Below, one piece after another: positions 16,412 to 25,479 of a stretch of DNA of 64,000 nt (position 1 is its first letter; every line of letters starts with the position of its first letter). The stretch spans positions 124,001 to 188,000 of the forward strand of contig JAJDEN010000058.1 in the NCBI GenBank assembly GCA_029259775.1, in the 5' to 3' direction. This stretch comes from Planctomycetota bacterium (GTDB lineage: Bacteria > Planctomycetota > PLA2 > JAEUHO01). The notes under the pieces are model-generated. The model was not told where the DNA came from, did not search any database, and worked only from the letters and a program-made list of their open reading frames with translations. The translations under genes and the position numbers were made by a program.

Positions 16412-18222
16412 ATGGACTCGCCCGTCCCCGCAGACGCCCTGCTTCAGCACGCCGCATTCGTCCGGTCGCTCGCTCGGCATCTGCTCCGCGATCCCAACGA
16501 CGAGGACGACGCCGTGCAGGAGACCTGGGGCACTTCTCTGGAGCATCCTCCACACGCCGGTGGCGGGACCCGTGCCTGGCTCTCAAAGGTGATGAGGAAC
16601 GTGGTCCGGCAGGAGTGGAGGGGCGCACTCGGCGTGCGCAACGAGAGCGTCAGAGCGCCAAGTGCGAACAGATCCCCTCTGCTGATGCCGTCGCGGGCGA
16701 CGAGATCATTCAGCGGGTTGCATCCGCAATGTGCGCTCTCGACGAGCCGTATCGGACCACCATTACACTTCGCTACTACGAGAACCTTGCGCCACGTCTC
16801 ATCTCTCTTCGCATGAAAGTCCCCGTCGAGACGGTCAAGAGTCGGTTGAAGCGCGGTAGGGCGAAGTTGCGAAACGCCCTCGAATCGGACAGTCGGGATT
16901 GGCGCGCTGCATTGCTTCCGCTGGCAGGTCCTACGCGGGCGGCAACTGGCGCGGTGGGAACGACGATTGGAGTCGCCATGGCAGGCGCCAAAACGAAGGC
17001 TGCTGTACTCCTGGTGCTGTGCCTGCTGCTAGGTACGACCGGGTGGTTCATCATCGCGGGCGACGGTGAGGAGACACGTTCCCGGGAGGCGATCGACGCC
17101 TCGAACTTCCGATTGGACCTGGGCCCAAGCCTGCGCGGCCAAGACTCTCGTCCACCCGGCGTCGGCACTGGTTCCCCGGCCATTGAGTCAGTCGCGGGGA
17201 AGCCTACCGTCGCGTCCATCACCGGCACCGTAGAGGACTCCTCTGGGCGCCCCGTCGCACACGCTTCCGTTTCCAGGTTGGAGGAAGCGGGCGGCGGGTT
17301 CCGCGCAGTCACAGACGCGGATGGAGCGTTCCAGATCGACGGGCTGGAACTGGGAAGATTCAAGTTGAGTTTCGGCGCAGTGGGGTACTCATGGCTCACT
17401 GTTGAGGCGGAGGCTCCCGGCCAGTTGACGGTCGTCCTGGATCGCCTGAGATCGGTACAGTTTGAACTGCGCCTCGAAACCGACGATCCCATACCCGCCC
17501 ACGTCCGATTGACTGCCGTCGCCCTTGACGGCGGTTCGAGCCCCGTACTCACCGTCAGCAGGCTCGATGGCAAGTTCCTCGCCACGGGAATCCCCGTTGG
17601 CAAGGTGGAGTTCCGGTTGGACGCACCGTCGTACCCGACCCGCTCCATCCGTCGCACGGTCGAGCCCGGAGAGTTGGTAGACTTAGGCCTGATCGATCTT
17701 CGACGTGGCACGATGATCTCGGGTCGCCTCGAAGACAGACGCGGTGAGCCCGTCTTTGCGTTGCCGGTCCGTATCGACGGGACCCGGTTGTCGGTATCGA
17801 CGACACGGGATGGAGGGTTCACGATTGGCCCGGTGTCGGGAGACTTCGTCACGCTTCGTGTGGTCGGCGGCGTCCGGTACTTGAGTTCGACGCAGGTCGT
17901 GGATGCGCGAGAAGGCGCGACTCCGATCGTGATCCAGGTGGACAAGGGATCGCTTGTGTCCGGGACTGTCTCGCGGGCCGACGGCTCTCCAGAGCCCGCT
18001 GACGAGCGGATGGCGCTATACCTGCTCGACACTGGGAAGTCTCCCCGTACCGAGGAGACTATCGATCGAGACCCCAAAGGACTCTTCGTCTTTCGGGAGC
18101 GACCTGGACGGTACCGCCTAGAACTCCGTGACCCCACGACCAAGGCTGTTGGGGTGGGCCGTGACCTTGTCTTGGAGGAAGGGGTGGACCAGAAGTTGAG
18201 TCTTCGGCTTCCTGCTCGGTGA
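16412..18222 (+). pseudogene. Sigma-70 factor fused to carboxypeptidase-regulatory-like domains, frameshifted
   Basis: The sigma region 2 (ALLQHAAFVRSLARHLL, then DDAVQETW, then RAWLSKVMRNVVRQEWR) reads in one frame up to about 16650. Region 4 (ALDEPYRTTITLRYYENL, VETVKSRLKRGRAKL) continues in another frame from about 16655 to 16900. A TM helix (about 16985-17060) and strand repeats of the carboxypeptidase-regulatory type (SITGTVEDSSGRPVAHASV; SGRLEDRRGEPV) follow to 18222. This layout is common for planctomycete sigma factors. A one-base change near 16640-16660 breaks it. It may be a real pseudogene, an assembly error, or less likely a programmed frameshift. Confidence 0.7.
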
Positions 18223-18255
18223 TGCTTGTCCATCGCCCCCTGGCCCGTCGTCGCA

Positions 18256-19041
18256 TCATGTACTTGGCGACGACTCGCCCTTTGCGAACGCCCCCGGCGT
18301 GCATCCCACGACCCGCTTGAACATGGAGACGAAGGCGCTGAGGCTTTCGTAGCCCACAGCCAGCGAGACGGTAGTCACGGGTTCGCCATCGGCGAGCAAG
18401 CGCAGCGCGTGAAGCACCCGCGCCTGTTGGCGCCACCTTCCTAGAGACATGCCTGTCTCAGCCTTGAACAGCCGGGTGAGCGTTCGCTCGCTTGCGCCGC
18501 TCGTGCTCGAAAGTTCGCCGAGCGTGCTTCGTGAGTCCGGCTCATCGACGATGGATCGGGCAACTCGCCTCGCTCGCCGATCAGACGGCCAGAGCAACTC
18601 GACCGGCAGGTGAGGGCTCACGCTCACCTGATCAATCAACACATGTGCAAGGCGCGTCTGTGACTTGATAGCCTCGCTCAGCATTCCCTGGCGCACGACA
18701 TCCAGGATGATCTCCCTCAGGAGTGGACTCACGTTCAGCACGCAGCAGGTTGTTGGCATCGTGTCTAGAAGACTGGGGCGGATGTAGACCGTCCGCAGGC
18801 GCACGGTGCCTACGGTGCGCACCGCGTGCATCGTCTTGGGAGGAATCCACGCCGCGCTACGGCGAGGGACAACCCAGGACCGCACGCCTGCATCGACCGA
18901 CATCCCTCCCTCCGTAGCGAACACGATCTGACCCCAGTCGTGCCGATGGGGTGGGAGCACGAGCGCGCTCGGCATGGTGAGCGAGAGCGAGCGCACGAGG
19001 AAATCATCGGCTGGCGCATGAGGTTGGCAGGCTTGCGACAT
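18256..19041 (-). CDS. AraC-family transcriptional regulator
   Basis: 261 residues. The N-terminal cupin-like sensor has the PPHRHDWGQIVFATEG signature (about 30-46). The C-terminal double HTH is standard: RRVARSIVDEPDSRSTLGEL, ASERTLTRLFKAETGMS, then LLADGEPVTTVSLAVGY and FVSMFKRVVGCTPGAF. It is transcribed away from the VOC/lipoprotein pair at 19119 across 77 bases, so that pair is the likely target. Confidence 0.88.
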   Translation of the reverse strand: MSQACQPHAPADDFLVRSLSLTMPSALVLPPHRHDWGQIVFATEGGMSVDAGVRSWVVPRRSAAWIPPKTMHAVRTVGTVRLRTVYIRPSLLDTMPTTCCVLNVSPLLREIILDVVRQGMLSEAIKSQTRLAHVLIDQVSVSPHLPVELLWPSDRRARRVARSIVDEPDSRSTLGELSSTSGASERTLTRLFKAETGMSLGRWRQQARVLHALRLLADGEPVTTVSLAVGYESLSAFVSMFKRVVGCTPGAFAKGESSPST

Positions 19042-19118
19042 GAGGTGGCAGGATAGCGCAAGCGAGCCAGGGAGCGGTCACGTACGCTCCCGCTCCCACC
19101 TCGCTGGAGAAAACCCGC

Positions 19119-19493
19119 ATGCCCAACGACATCGCCCACTTCGCCATCCACGCAGATGACTGCGAACGCGCCCGCCGGTTCTACGAGGCCGTGTTTGGCT
19201 GGCGCTTCGAGCCGTGGGGCCCGCCGAACTTCTGGCGCATCCATACGAGCCCGGGTGCCGTCCACGGCGCCCTTCAGGAACGACGTGAGCCACTAAGCGG
19301 CAGTGGCGTTCGCGGCTTCGAGTGTTCGATCGGCGTCGAGGATGTGAAGTCCATTGCCGTGGCGATCAAGACGAGCGGGGGGACGATCACGATGCCTCCG
19401 ATGTTGATCGATGGCGTCGGTACGCTCGCCATGTTCCTGGACACCGAAGGCAACTCCGTGGGGGTCATGCAGTATCTGGAAGGCGTCCAGTGA
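19119..19493 (+). CDS. VOC (glyoxalase/bleomycin resistance) family protein
   Basis: 124 residues. The paired beta-alpha-beta-beta-beta units are visible: IAHFAIHADDCERARRFYEA and VFGWRFEPWG, then VEDVKSIAVAIKTSGG and GVGTLAMFLDTEGNSVGVMQ. Such proteins bind metal and a small ligand or act as dioxygenase/isomerase; the residues here do not decide which. It is divergent from the AraC gene and coupled to the lipoprotein gene (GTGA overlap). Confidence 0.85.
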   Translation: MPNDIAHFAIHADDCERARRFYEAVFGWRFEPWGPPNFWRIHTSPGAVHGALQERREPLSGSGVRGFECSIGVEDVKSIAVAIKTSGGTITMPPMLIDGVGTLAMFLDTEGNSVGVMQYLEGVQ

Positions 19494-20005
19494 CGGGGAC
19501 TTCGCGCTTCATCATCATGCGTATGGCCGCATCAGCCGTCATCGTCGCCGGGGCACTGCTGGTCGGTTGCGGTGACGAACCTGGTTCAGCGACTGAAGAC
19601 ATTGTTGAGGATGTGACGAGGTTCCTCGCCGAGTACATGCGCACGCTCGAAACAAAGGACGTAGATGCCATACGACGCCTGTACGTAGATGATGACCGTT
19701 TCGCTTGGCATACGGATGGCGTCACTCAGTACTCATCGCCAGACGCACTGCTGGAGGGACTCAAGCAGTTCGGCGCTGTCGATTTCAAGACGGCCTTGAC
19801 CGAAACAGTCGTCGTCTCGCTCGGATCGCGCCTCGCTCACGTGCGCACGCGGTTCCTAACGACTCTCGAATTCCCCGACTCCCCAAGCCATTCGTACGGC
19901 GGTGTGATCACCATGCTGGTTGAACGGAATTCCGGACAGGGCGACTGGCGGGTCGTGTCGGGCCATACTTCGACACCGGGCGCTCCACCGGGGCGGAAGC
20001 GCTAG
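19490..20005 (+). CDS. Lipoprotein with NTF2/SnoaL-like domain
   Basis: 171 residues from the GTG at 19490, which overlaps the VOC stop and has GGAAGG upstream; the ATG at 19517 has no ribosome site. Residues 10-28 are a lipoprotein signal (AASAVIVAGALLVGCG) with Cys at the lipobox. The mature part fits the NTF2-like fold: VTRFLAEYMRTLETKDVDAIRRLY, then DDRFAWHTDG, and late strands GGVITMLVERN and WRVVSGHTS. Probably a periplasmic small-molecule-binding partner of the VOC protein. Confidence 0.75.
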   Translation: MTGTSRFIIMRMAASAVIVAGALLVGCGDEPGSATEDIVEDVTRFLAEYMRTLETKDVDAIRRLYVDDDRFAWHTDGVTQYSSPDALLEGLKQFGAVDFKTALTETVVVSLGSRLAHVRTRFLTTLEFPDSPSHSYGGVITMLVERNSGQGDWRVVSGHTSTPGAPPGRKR

Positions 20006-20069
20006 TCCCACACGGTGGGGTCAATCCTGCCCAGTCGGCCCGGACAGGAATCCCACTCAGCGGCAATTC

Positions 20070-21365
20070 CTACCCCTCCACCCACCTCTGCCTGACTACC
20101 TGCCACTGCACCTGCACGCCATCAAGTTCCCGCGTGACGAAGCCGTGCGTCTGGCGCGTTCCTGAGACCCGAGGTTCAACGGGCTCGCGGGTGCCGTCGT
20201 CTACGAAACAGTAGGTCACTGACACTGAGTTCAACGATGGCAAGTGCTCGGGCCAGTTCGTTCGCGGCTCGATGGACACATGGCTCATCACGTCGGCTCT
20301 GTCCAGTACGCCTTCGATCTCGTTCAGATCCACGACATCGACAAGGCGCTCACCAACGATGGTGCATCCGTCCAGGTCGCGCCGCGCCAATGCGAACTTC
20401 GTCTCCCCCTGCGGCCCAAGCAACCTGGTCCACGCGCCCCACTCCCGTGCCGCGTGCTGACACCGCTCTAGGCGGATGATCACTGCCGGTGTGTTCTCCG
20501 GTACGAACTCCGGCCACGGCACGTCCGGCGTCGGTCCTGAGATTCGTCCGTGCGCGCTGAAGACCCCAGGTGCTTCCTCGCGCCGGGTGAGCGAGTCGGG
20601 CTCTGGCTCCGGTGGGTTCTCCGGGATGTGCGGCTTCGGCTGTTCTCGCCTGACGATCTCGCTCCAAGCATCCAGCGCTTCTTCCTCCGATGTTCCCCAT
20701 GCCAACGCCGCGCCCGAGAACCCGTCGGCGATGGCGCACGCGGCATCGGGAGGAATACGCTCGTCGAACAGCGCGTCTCGGATTGCGTACAGCCCGCAGT
20801 TCCAAGCCGACCGCATGCCACCAGGCAGAGGTGCTGGTCTCAGCACGCGAGCAGGGCTGTGCCGTGCAAGGTCGATCCCCTCCACGTACTGGGCCAGCAA
20901 CTCCGTCGGTTGCGCGCCACCTTGGGCAAGTGAGGCAATGACACCCGCGTGCGCATCCTCGTCCTTGCTGCGCGAGGTCTCCATCCACCGCCCGTCATCG
21001 CCGTACGCGACGGTGATGCGATGAGGTCCGTCGTGGACCTCGATCTCACCGGGGCCGAGGTTGCGCAGTTTGGGCGCCTTGCCAGGACGCGGCGGCGGCT
21101 CGTCCGGTGTGCCCGGTGGAGCCGCGAGCATCACGACGGTGGACAGCCGCCCCTTCACGCCCAGCCTGAGCAGCGGCCAGGGAACGACTGCTTCGGAGTC
21201 TGGGCCCTCGCGGCGGTACAGCGTGAACTGTGTCTTCCCGTTCGCGGTCTCGACGACGGCCAGGTCGCCAAGCCGCGAGACGACCATGTCGAAGAGCATC
21301 TGGGCGTGGCGCGATGTCGGGATCGCCTCCCGGATCATCTCGGCGGGTGTCGCGCCATCAGACAT
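20070..21365 (-). CDS. Unknown protein, island copy of a duplicated pair
   Basis: 431 residues from the ATG at 21365. I recognise no family. The N-terminal third (SRHAQMLFDMVVSRLGDLAVV) looks like an enzyme- or ligand-binding alpha/beta region; a Pro/Glu-rich linker (PENPPEPEPD, about 255-275) joins it to a second alpha/beta half (PWPEFVPENTPAVIIRLE onward). A paralog of the same length lies at 31752-33047, outside the island. The gene lies opposite to the VOC/lipoprotein genes and is followed upstream by the short gene at 21450. Confidence 0.7.
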   Translation of the reverse strand: MSDGATPAEMIREAIPTSRHAQMLFDMVVSRLGDLAVVETANGKTQFTLYRREGPDSEAVVPWPLLRLGVKGRLSTVVMLAAPPGTPDEPPPRPGKAPKLRNLGPGEIEVHDGPHRITVAYGDDGRWMETSRSKDEDAHAGVIASLAQGGAQPTELLAQYVEGIDLARHSPARVLRPAPLPGGMRSAWNCGLYAIRDALFDERIPPDAACAIADGFSGAALAWGTSEEEALDAWSEIVRREQPKPHIPENPPEPEPDSLTRREEAPGVFSAHGRISGPTPDVPWPEFVPENTPAVIIRLERCQHAAREWGAWTRLLGPQGETKFALARRDLDGCTIVGERLVDVVDLNEIEGVLDRADVMSHVSIEPRTNWPEHLPSLNSVSVTYCFVDDGTREPVEPRVSGTRQTHGFVTRELDGVQVQWQVVRQRWVEG

Positions 21366-21494
21366 TCCCCACCTCCCCAGGAACCAACCTTGCCCCATGC
21401 TCGCAGCGGGGTGCCTCGGGAGGCAAGGGGCCGCCGTGTGCAAGCCCAATCAGCCCACGCCGATCTCCGTGCCAACCTGCTTGTCCGCCTCCCA
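20070..21494 (-). repeat. Segmental duplication, copy 1
   Basis: The unknown 431-residue gene and the flanking bases up to and including the last 15 codons of the next gene are repeated at 31752-33177 in the same orientation. By eye the two are similar over the whole length, with scattered substitutions and few indels. Copy 1 keeps the neighbouring gene (21450-21728) intact; copy 2 has only its tail, so copy 1 is the likely source or the more complete locus. Confidence 0.8.
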
Positions 21495-21728
21495 TGCGCC
21501 TCGCATCAGCGGATACAGCGTCACGATGTCGGACCTAGCCAGCGCCCCGCCGTGCTCGGTGATGACCTGGTCGGCGAGGGCGAGGAGATGGAATCCCAGT
21601 TCCTCCTCCTCGACGGGCTGCTTGATCGAGGGATCGCGGCGCACTGTCAGCACCACGTGAGCCGCTGTGTAGGCCAGGCACTGAAGCCGGAGCATCTCTT
21701 GGTCAGTCGGGAGTTCTTCGGGGCGCAT
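21450..21728 (-). CDS. Small hypothetical protein
   Basis: 92 residues from the ATG at 21728, which has GGAGG just upstream. It is helical with no signal peptide: MRPEELPTDQEMLRLQCLAY, then TVRRDPSIKQPVEEEELGFH. No family recognised. It precedes the 431-residue gene by 84 bases and is transcribed in the same direction, suggesting a joint operon. The tail of a second copy survives at 33133-33177. Confidence 0.65.
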   Translation of the reverse strand: MRPEELPTDQEMLRLQCLAYTAAHVVLTVRRDPSIKQPVEEEELGFHLLALADQVITEHGGALARSDIVTLYPLMRGAWEADKQVGTEIGVG

Positions 21729-21928
21729 GCATCCTCCGTGTCCGAGCATTGTGACGGTGGCGGGGAGCCCGGTCTTGTAGTGCTTATCCGCTGGATCTGG
21801 CGAAGGCGTACTCGTGGGAGCGAACCTGGGCGAAGCCCTGGGCGGTACTGTCGTGGCGACAGTCCGGGCGAGGAATCCAACCATTGCCCCCGGAGTCAGC
21901 GGTGGCTCTCTTGCCCGCCACAGGCTCC

Positions 21929-22315
21929 CTACGGCTTCTCGCCCAGCGCGGCAATGCGTCGCTCGACTTCCTTCAACTGCTCCGCTGCAACCGCCAAGGC
22001 GCGGAGTTCCTTCACGGCAAGGACGGTGTTCGCCGCACTGGCTCTCAGGTTCTCCATCTCCTTCGGCGTCATGTCCGGATCAAGATCGACAATCGCCTTC
22101 ACTTGGGTGTCGTGGATCTCCTGATCCGTAATCGGCGTGGCGGCCATCACTTCGACCATCCAGCGTCTCTTGCCAACGCGGTTGTTCACCGCAGCGTTCA
22201 ACCGCTGCATTTCCTGGGTGAGTTCGTACTGACGTGATCGGAGGTCCGCCAGTTCTCCGGGCCCGCACGACGGGAGCGCGAGAAGGACCAGAAGTGCTGA
22301 CGCGATGTGCCTCAT
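21929..22315 (-). CDS. Putative lipoprotein, helical
   Basis: 128 residues. The N-terminus MRHIASALLVLLALPSCG is a lipoprotein signal with Cys17. The mature part is mostly helical with heptads (LRSRQYELTQEMQRLNAAV; ELRALAVAAEQLKEVERRI), so a periplasmic coiled coil is likely. No known domain. It stands alone, divergent from the DUF488 gene at 22513 across about 200 bases. Confidence 0.65.
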   Translation of the reverse strand: MRHIASALLVLLALPSCGPGELADLRSRQYELTQEMQRLNAAVNNRVGKRRWMVEVMAATPITDQEIHDTQVKAIVDLDPDMTPKEMENLRASAANTVLAVKELRALAVAAEQLKEVERRIAALGEKP

Positions 22316-22512
22316 AGTTGTGGAGCGATGATACAGGGTTCGTCCCGGCTGAGTTCAACGCCTCGCATCGCAGCGGAGAATGGGCGCCGTAGGTCGGCAG
22401 AGGCTCTGGCTGCTCCCCCGAACAACTCGTCCTCGAATGCCGATCTGGACGTGAACTCTTGCCCTCCTAGTGCCGATCTCCCACCATGAGGGAGCCACGG
22501 GAGGGCGCAGGC

Positions 22513-22983
22513 ATGACTGTTCAAAGCGGACACAGGGTCAGTTCAGGTGGGGAGTCAGTCCTCTTCACGATCGGCTACGAGGGGCGTGATGTGCCGGACC
22601 TCGTGGGGCGACTCGTCGAGCACGGCGTGGATGTGCTCGTGGATGTTCGTGAGCGTGCCCAAAGCAGGAAGACGGGATTCTCAAAGACAGCCCTGTCCGA
22701 GGAACTCGGCGATGCAGGAATCGACTACCTGCATGTTCCCGCGCTCGGTTCTCCCCGGGCTCTGCGCCAGTGGGCGCGGGAGACAGGCGACGTTGACACC
22801 TTCTTCGTGGAGTACAGGCGCCACCTCGACGGTCACCTAGATTCGATCCGCCAGGTCGCGGACCTCGGTCGGAGCAAGAGAATCTGCCTGCTCTGCTTTG
22901 AGGAAGATCATAGAATGTGCCATCGGAGCGTTGTTGCGCGGAGCGCACGGGCTTCGATGAGGGGACGTATTCAGCACCTGTGA
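22513..22983 (+). CDS. DUF488 domain protein
   Basis: 156 residues. The ATG at 22513 has GGGAGGG six bases upstream; an ATG at 22486 is in frame but lacks a site. The family pattern is clear: LFTIGYEGRDVPDLVGRLVE, VDVLVDVRERAQSRKTGFSK, then ICLLCFEEDHRMCHRSVVA with the paired Cys/His near the end. The fold is Rossmann-like; function is not settled. It overlaps the following gene fragment by four bases. Confidence 0.85.
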   Translation: MTVQSGHRVSSGGESVLFTIGYEGRDVPDLVGRLVEHGVDVLVDVRERAQSRKTGFSKTALSEELGDAGIDYLHVPALGSPRALRQWARETGDVDTFFVEYRRHLDGHLDSIRQVADLGRSKRICLLCFEEDHRMCHRSVVARSARASMRGRIQHL

Positions 22984-23288
22984 CGTGGCGAACCGAGAAG
23001 ATCCTGATCATCGGAAAGACGTATCCGTCTCCGTCTCGCCAGCAACTTGAGACGGTGTGTACCGGGGGGATCTCCGAGTCAGGAGAGTGGAGGCGGCTGT
23101 ACCCAGTCCGATTCCGCTACCTGGGCGATGAGCAGAAGTTCAAGGACTGGCAGTGGATCGAGGTAGATGCGGTCTTGCTCCGATGGCGCTGGGAACACTG
23201 CGCCACCTCTTCAGATACAGAGTGGTCTCCGTTCAGGTCTGTCGTTGTTGAGATGGCGCTGGACTCGCTCTCTTCCTGTGCGCCATGA
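22980..23288 (+). pseudogene. Truncated partner of DUF488
   Basis: The GTG at 22980 overlaps the DUF488 stop. The product starts TEKILIIGKTYPSPSRQQLE and continues GEWRRLYPVRFRYLGDEQKF, a family often found beside DUF488 and, as I recall, longer. Here the reading frame ends after 102 residues in an uncharacteristic tail (ALDSLSSCAP). What follows (23290-23420) shows no coding pattern. I read it as a 3'-truncated gene. Confidence 0.6.
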
Positions 23289-23425
23289 ATGACAGAGACG
23301 CTCTCCTCTCAACTGGCTTGGCTTCTGAGACTGATGTCGTGGCAGTGACTGCTATGCCTGCCTGAACGCAGTTCCCCTGTGCTGAAGAGAACGAAGAAGA
23401 GAAGACAGAGAGAGCACTGCGGGGG

Positions 23426-23713
23426 TTGGGGTTCACGTGGAGCGTGGCCCTGGCGAAGTCGTTTCCCGCCTGTCCACTGATCAGCACACCCGCTGGCGGG
23501 CATGAGGATTTTGGACCCAAGACGTTCAGCCTCATCGCCGAGATCCAGGGGCTGACCGCCCTCTCGGGCGCCACGGGAACCGAGGGGCGCTGGCTGCTCG
23601 GTGCCTCTTACCCCCTGACGCGCAGTCTGGATCTGCGGGGGGCGTTCTCACGGTCATTCGGCGGCGACGAGGACGAGGAAGCCTGGAGTCTGAGTTTCAT
23701 CTTCCATCTCTAG
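23426..23713 (+). pseudogene. C-terminal fragment of an outer-membrane beta-barrel protein
   Basis: The readable part from about 23500, FGPKTFSLIAEIQGLTALSG, RWLLGASYPLTRSLDLRGAF and the aromatic/leucine end SLSFIFHL, has the alternating pattern and terminus of an outer-membrane barrel. No signal peptide or N-terminal half precedes it, so it is a remnant abutting the truncated DUF488 partner. Confidence 0.55.
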
Positions 23714-23732
23714 GTGCGCGTTGGTTCCGTCG

Positions 23733-23834
23733 AGCAAGTCGAAGCCGCAGGCAAAGGCGTTGGCTGGCTGGGCGGCTGTTCGAGGTATCGGTAAGCGTGA
23801 AGCGTGGCGGCGGCTGGAGTTGCTGGAGGGGTAA
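23733..23834 (+). pseudogene. Remnant of the island HTH gene (last 33 codons)
   Basis: In this frame the bases read KSKPQAKALAGW, then AVRGIGKREAWRRLELLEG and stop, nearly the same as the end of the HTH gene at 12470-12907 (and similar to 15854-16303). Only the 3' end is present; the region before it belongs to the outer-membrane fragment. It marks a recombination joint inside the island. Confidence 0.75.
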
Positions 23835-23893
23835 CTGCTTCCATTTGCCTGGGCCGAGAGACCCAGCAGAAGAAGGGGGCGGCCTCCGAGATC

Positions 23894-24178
23894 CTAACCT
23901 GCTGCTGATTCGCATCCCGGCAGCAGGCAACCGCGACCCTGCATGTCAAGTGCGTCCGGGATGTGAAGCGGGCCGCGCCAGTGCGTGCCCGAAAAGCATG
24001 GCAACTGCCACATCCGGAGAAGAAATGCGTATTTGCACGCGCAGAAGTTCCGAACGGCGAGCAAGCCCTCCGAGGTGCGGAAGATCAAGACGATGCGGTT
24101 GATTCCTCGGCGCGGGTCCCACACCTCATGGAACCCCGCCTGCCTCGGGAGGTCACCTGTCCAGGCTGCCGCTTCCAT
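23894..24178 (-). CDS. Small hypothetical protein under a Fur-like box
   Basis: 94 residues; the ATG at 24178 has AGGAG eight bases upstream. The sequence (MEAAAWTGDLPRQAGFHEVW, then several Cys: FCACKYAF, LPCF, GRGCLLPGC) belongs to no family I know. A strong Fur-type palindrome lies 43 bases upstream. It may be the truncated start of a longer iron- or metal-regulated gene cut by the neighbouring recombination joint, or a real short Cys-rich protein. Confidence 0.4.
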   Translation of the reverse strand: MEAAAWTGDLPRQAGFHEVWDPRRGINRIVLIFRTSEGLLAVRNFCACKYAFLLRMWQLPCFSGTHWRGPLHIPDALDMQGRGCLLPGCESAAG

Positions 24179-24215
24179 GGTTGTCGCTCCTGCCTTGCTG
24201 TTGTCGGGGCAAGAG

Positions 24216-24240
24216 GATATTGAGAATGATTCTCATTATC
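24216..24240. promoter_or_regulatory. Fur-type operator
   Basis: TGAGAAT-G-ATTCTCA (24221-24235) is a perfect 7-1-7 inverted repeat of the Fur family. Over 19 bases (24222-24240) it matches the classical Fur consensus at 16 positions by my count. It lies upstream of the leftward gene starting at 24178 and downstream of dmeF, so it would control the former. Zur or PerR binding is possible. Confidence 0.7.
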
Positions 24241-24330
24241 AAGAAGAAGCCGAGGGACTTGTGGGTGTTTTGATGCAGGGGCCGGATTCGGCTACCCCCC
24301 AGGCGAGCCCTCGGGGAGTCAGTCGCCACG

Positions 24331-25275
24331 TCAGGTGACGCAGCGGTGCACCTCGACGGTGGCGTGAACCACGCCGAGATCGGCGGGAATGGCGGCCTTG
24401 TAGTCCTCGGGCGAGCGAGGCTCGTGTGCCACGACCGCAATGTTGGTGGCCCAGATGCCGGGCCCAACGGACCAGACGTGCAGGTCCGTGACCCGATCGT
24501 CTGCGTGGGATTCGAGGACGCTCCGAATCTCCGAGACGATCGGGCCAGGTGCCTGATGGTCCAGAAGCACGCGCGCGCTCTCGCGCAGGAGCGTCCACGC
24601 CCATGTCGCAACGAGCGCGGACCCGACAAGGCCCATGGCAGGGTCCATCCAACCCAGGCCGAAGAACTTGCCCGCGAGCAGCGCGACGATCGCCGCTACC
24701 GATGTCAAGGCATCGGCCACTACGTGCAGATACGCCGAACGGAGGTTGTGGTCGCCGCCGTGCGTGTGGTGGTCATGGTGGTGATGCGCGTGACCGTGTG
24801 CGTGCCCGGGGCCGTGATGCTGGGACTTGAGAACGACCGCGCTCACGACGTTGACCGCCAGTCCGAGGGTCGCCACCCAGATTGCCTGGTCAAACAGGAT
24901 GGTTACCGGCTCCATGAAGCGAAGGACGCTTTCCCAGGCCATGAAGGCTGCGAACACGGCCAGCAAGAGTGCCCCCGTGAAGCCGCCAAGTGCGTTGACC
25001 TTGCCGGTTCCGAAACTGAACCTCGGATCATGGGCGTGGCGCCGCGCGTACACATACGCAAACAGTGCGAGGCCCAGCGCCACGGCGTGGGACGCCATGT
25101 GCAGTCCGTCGGCGAGCAGGGCCATCGAACCGAACGACACGCCTGCGATGATCTCGCCGACCATCATGGCGGCGGTCAGCAGCACGACGATCTTCGTGCG
25201 CCTCTCTCCGGGTCTGGCTTCCTCCTGTCCGAAGGAGTGTTCGTGGGTCCACGGTTCGAGATTGGTCGTGTGCAT
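24331..25275 (-). CDS. dmeF: CDF-family divalent metal exporter, DmeF type
   Basis: 314 residues. The start MHTTNLEPWTHEHSFGQ and GKVNALGGFTGALLL match DmeF-type Co/Ni exporters. Six TM helices are apparent, with the metal-site HxxxD/DxxxD elements (LLADGLHMASHAV; LHVVADALTSV) in TM2 and TM5. Between them lies a His-rich loop (GHAHGHAHHHHDHHTHGGDH, about 155-175). The C-terminal cytoplasmic domain follows. It would export divalent cations by proton exchange. It is divergent from merR across 243 bases. Confidence 0.88.
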   Translation of the reverse strand: MHTTNLEPWTHEHSFGQEEARPGERRTKIVVLLTAAMMVGEIIAGVSFGSMALLADGLHMASHAVALGLALFAYVYARRHAHDPRFSFGTGKVNALGGFTGALLLAVFAAFMAWESVLRFMEPVTILFDQAIWVATLGLAVNVVSAVVLKSQHHGPGHAHGHAHHHHDHHTHGGDHNLRSAYLHVVADALTSVAAIVALLAGKFFGLGWMDPAMGLVGSALVATWAWTLLRESARVLLDHQAPGPIVSEIRSVLESHADDRVTDLHVWSVGPGIWATNIAVVAHEPRSPEDYKAAIPADLGVVHATVEVHRCVT

Positions 25276-25479
25276 GTCTTCCTCGGCCTTTGCGGAAGGG
25301 GGGCTCTGGGGGTCGCAAGCCTACGGGGCGGTGAGCGGGTCGTCCTCGCACCCTCCGGGCGGCGCATCTCAGCCCGATGTGCTGGGCTTCGCGGCAGGCC
25401 AGCCGAGATCCATCTTGGTGCCCCAGTGGGTGCCTGGGCTTCCGCTCGTCCTGTTCGGTTCGGTCGGTCGATTCAGGGC

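Noticed and set aside
23286..23425. Another Sec codon (TGA at 23286) extending the truncated DUF488 partner
   Set aside because: Translation past the TGA shows no family pattern and soon meets further stops.
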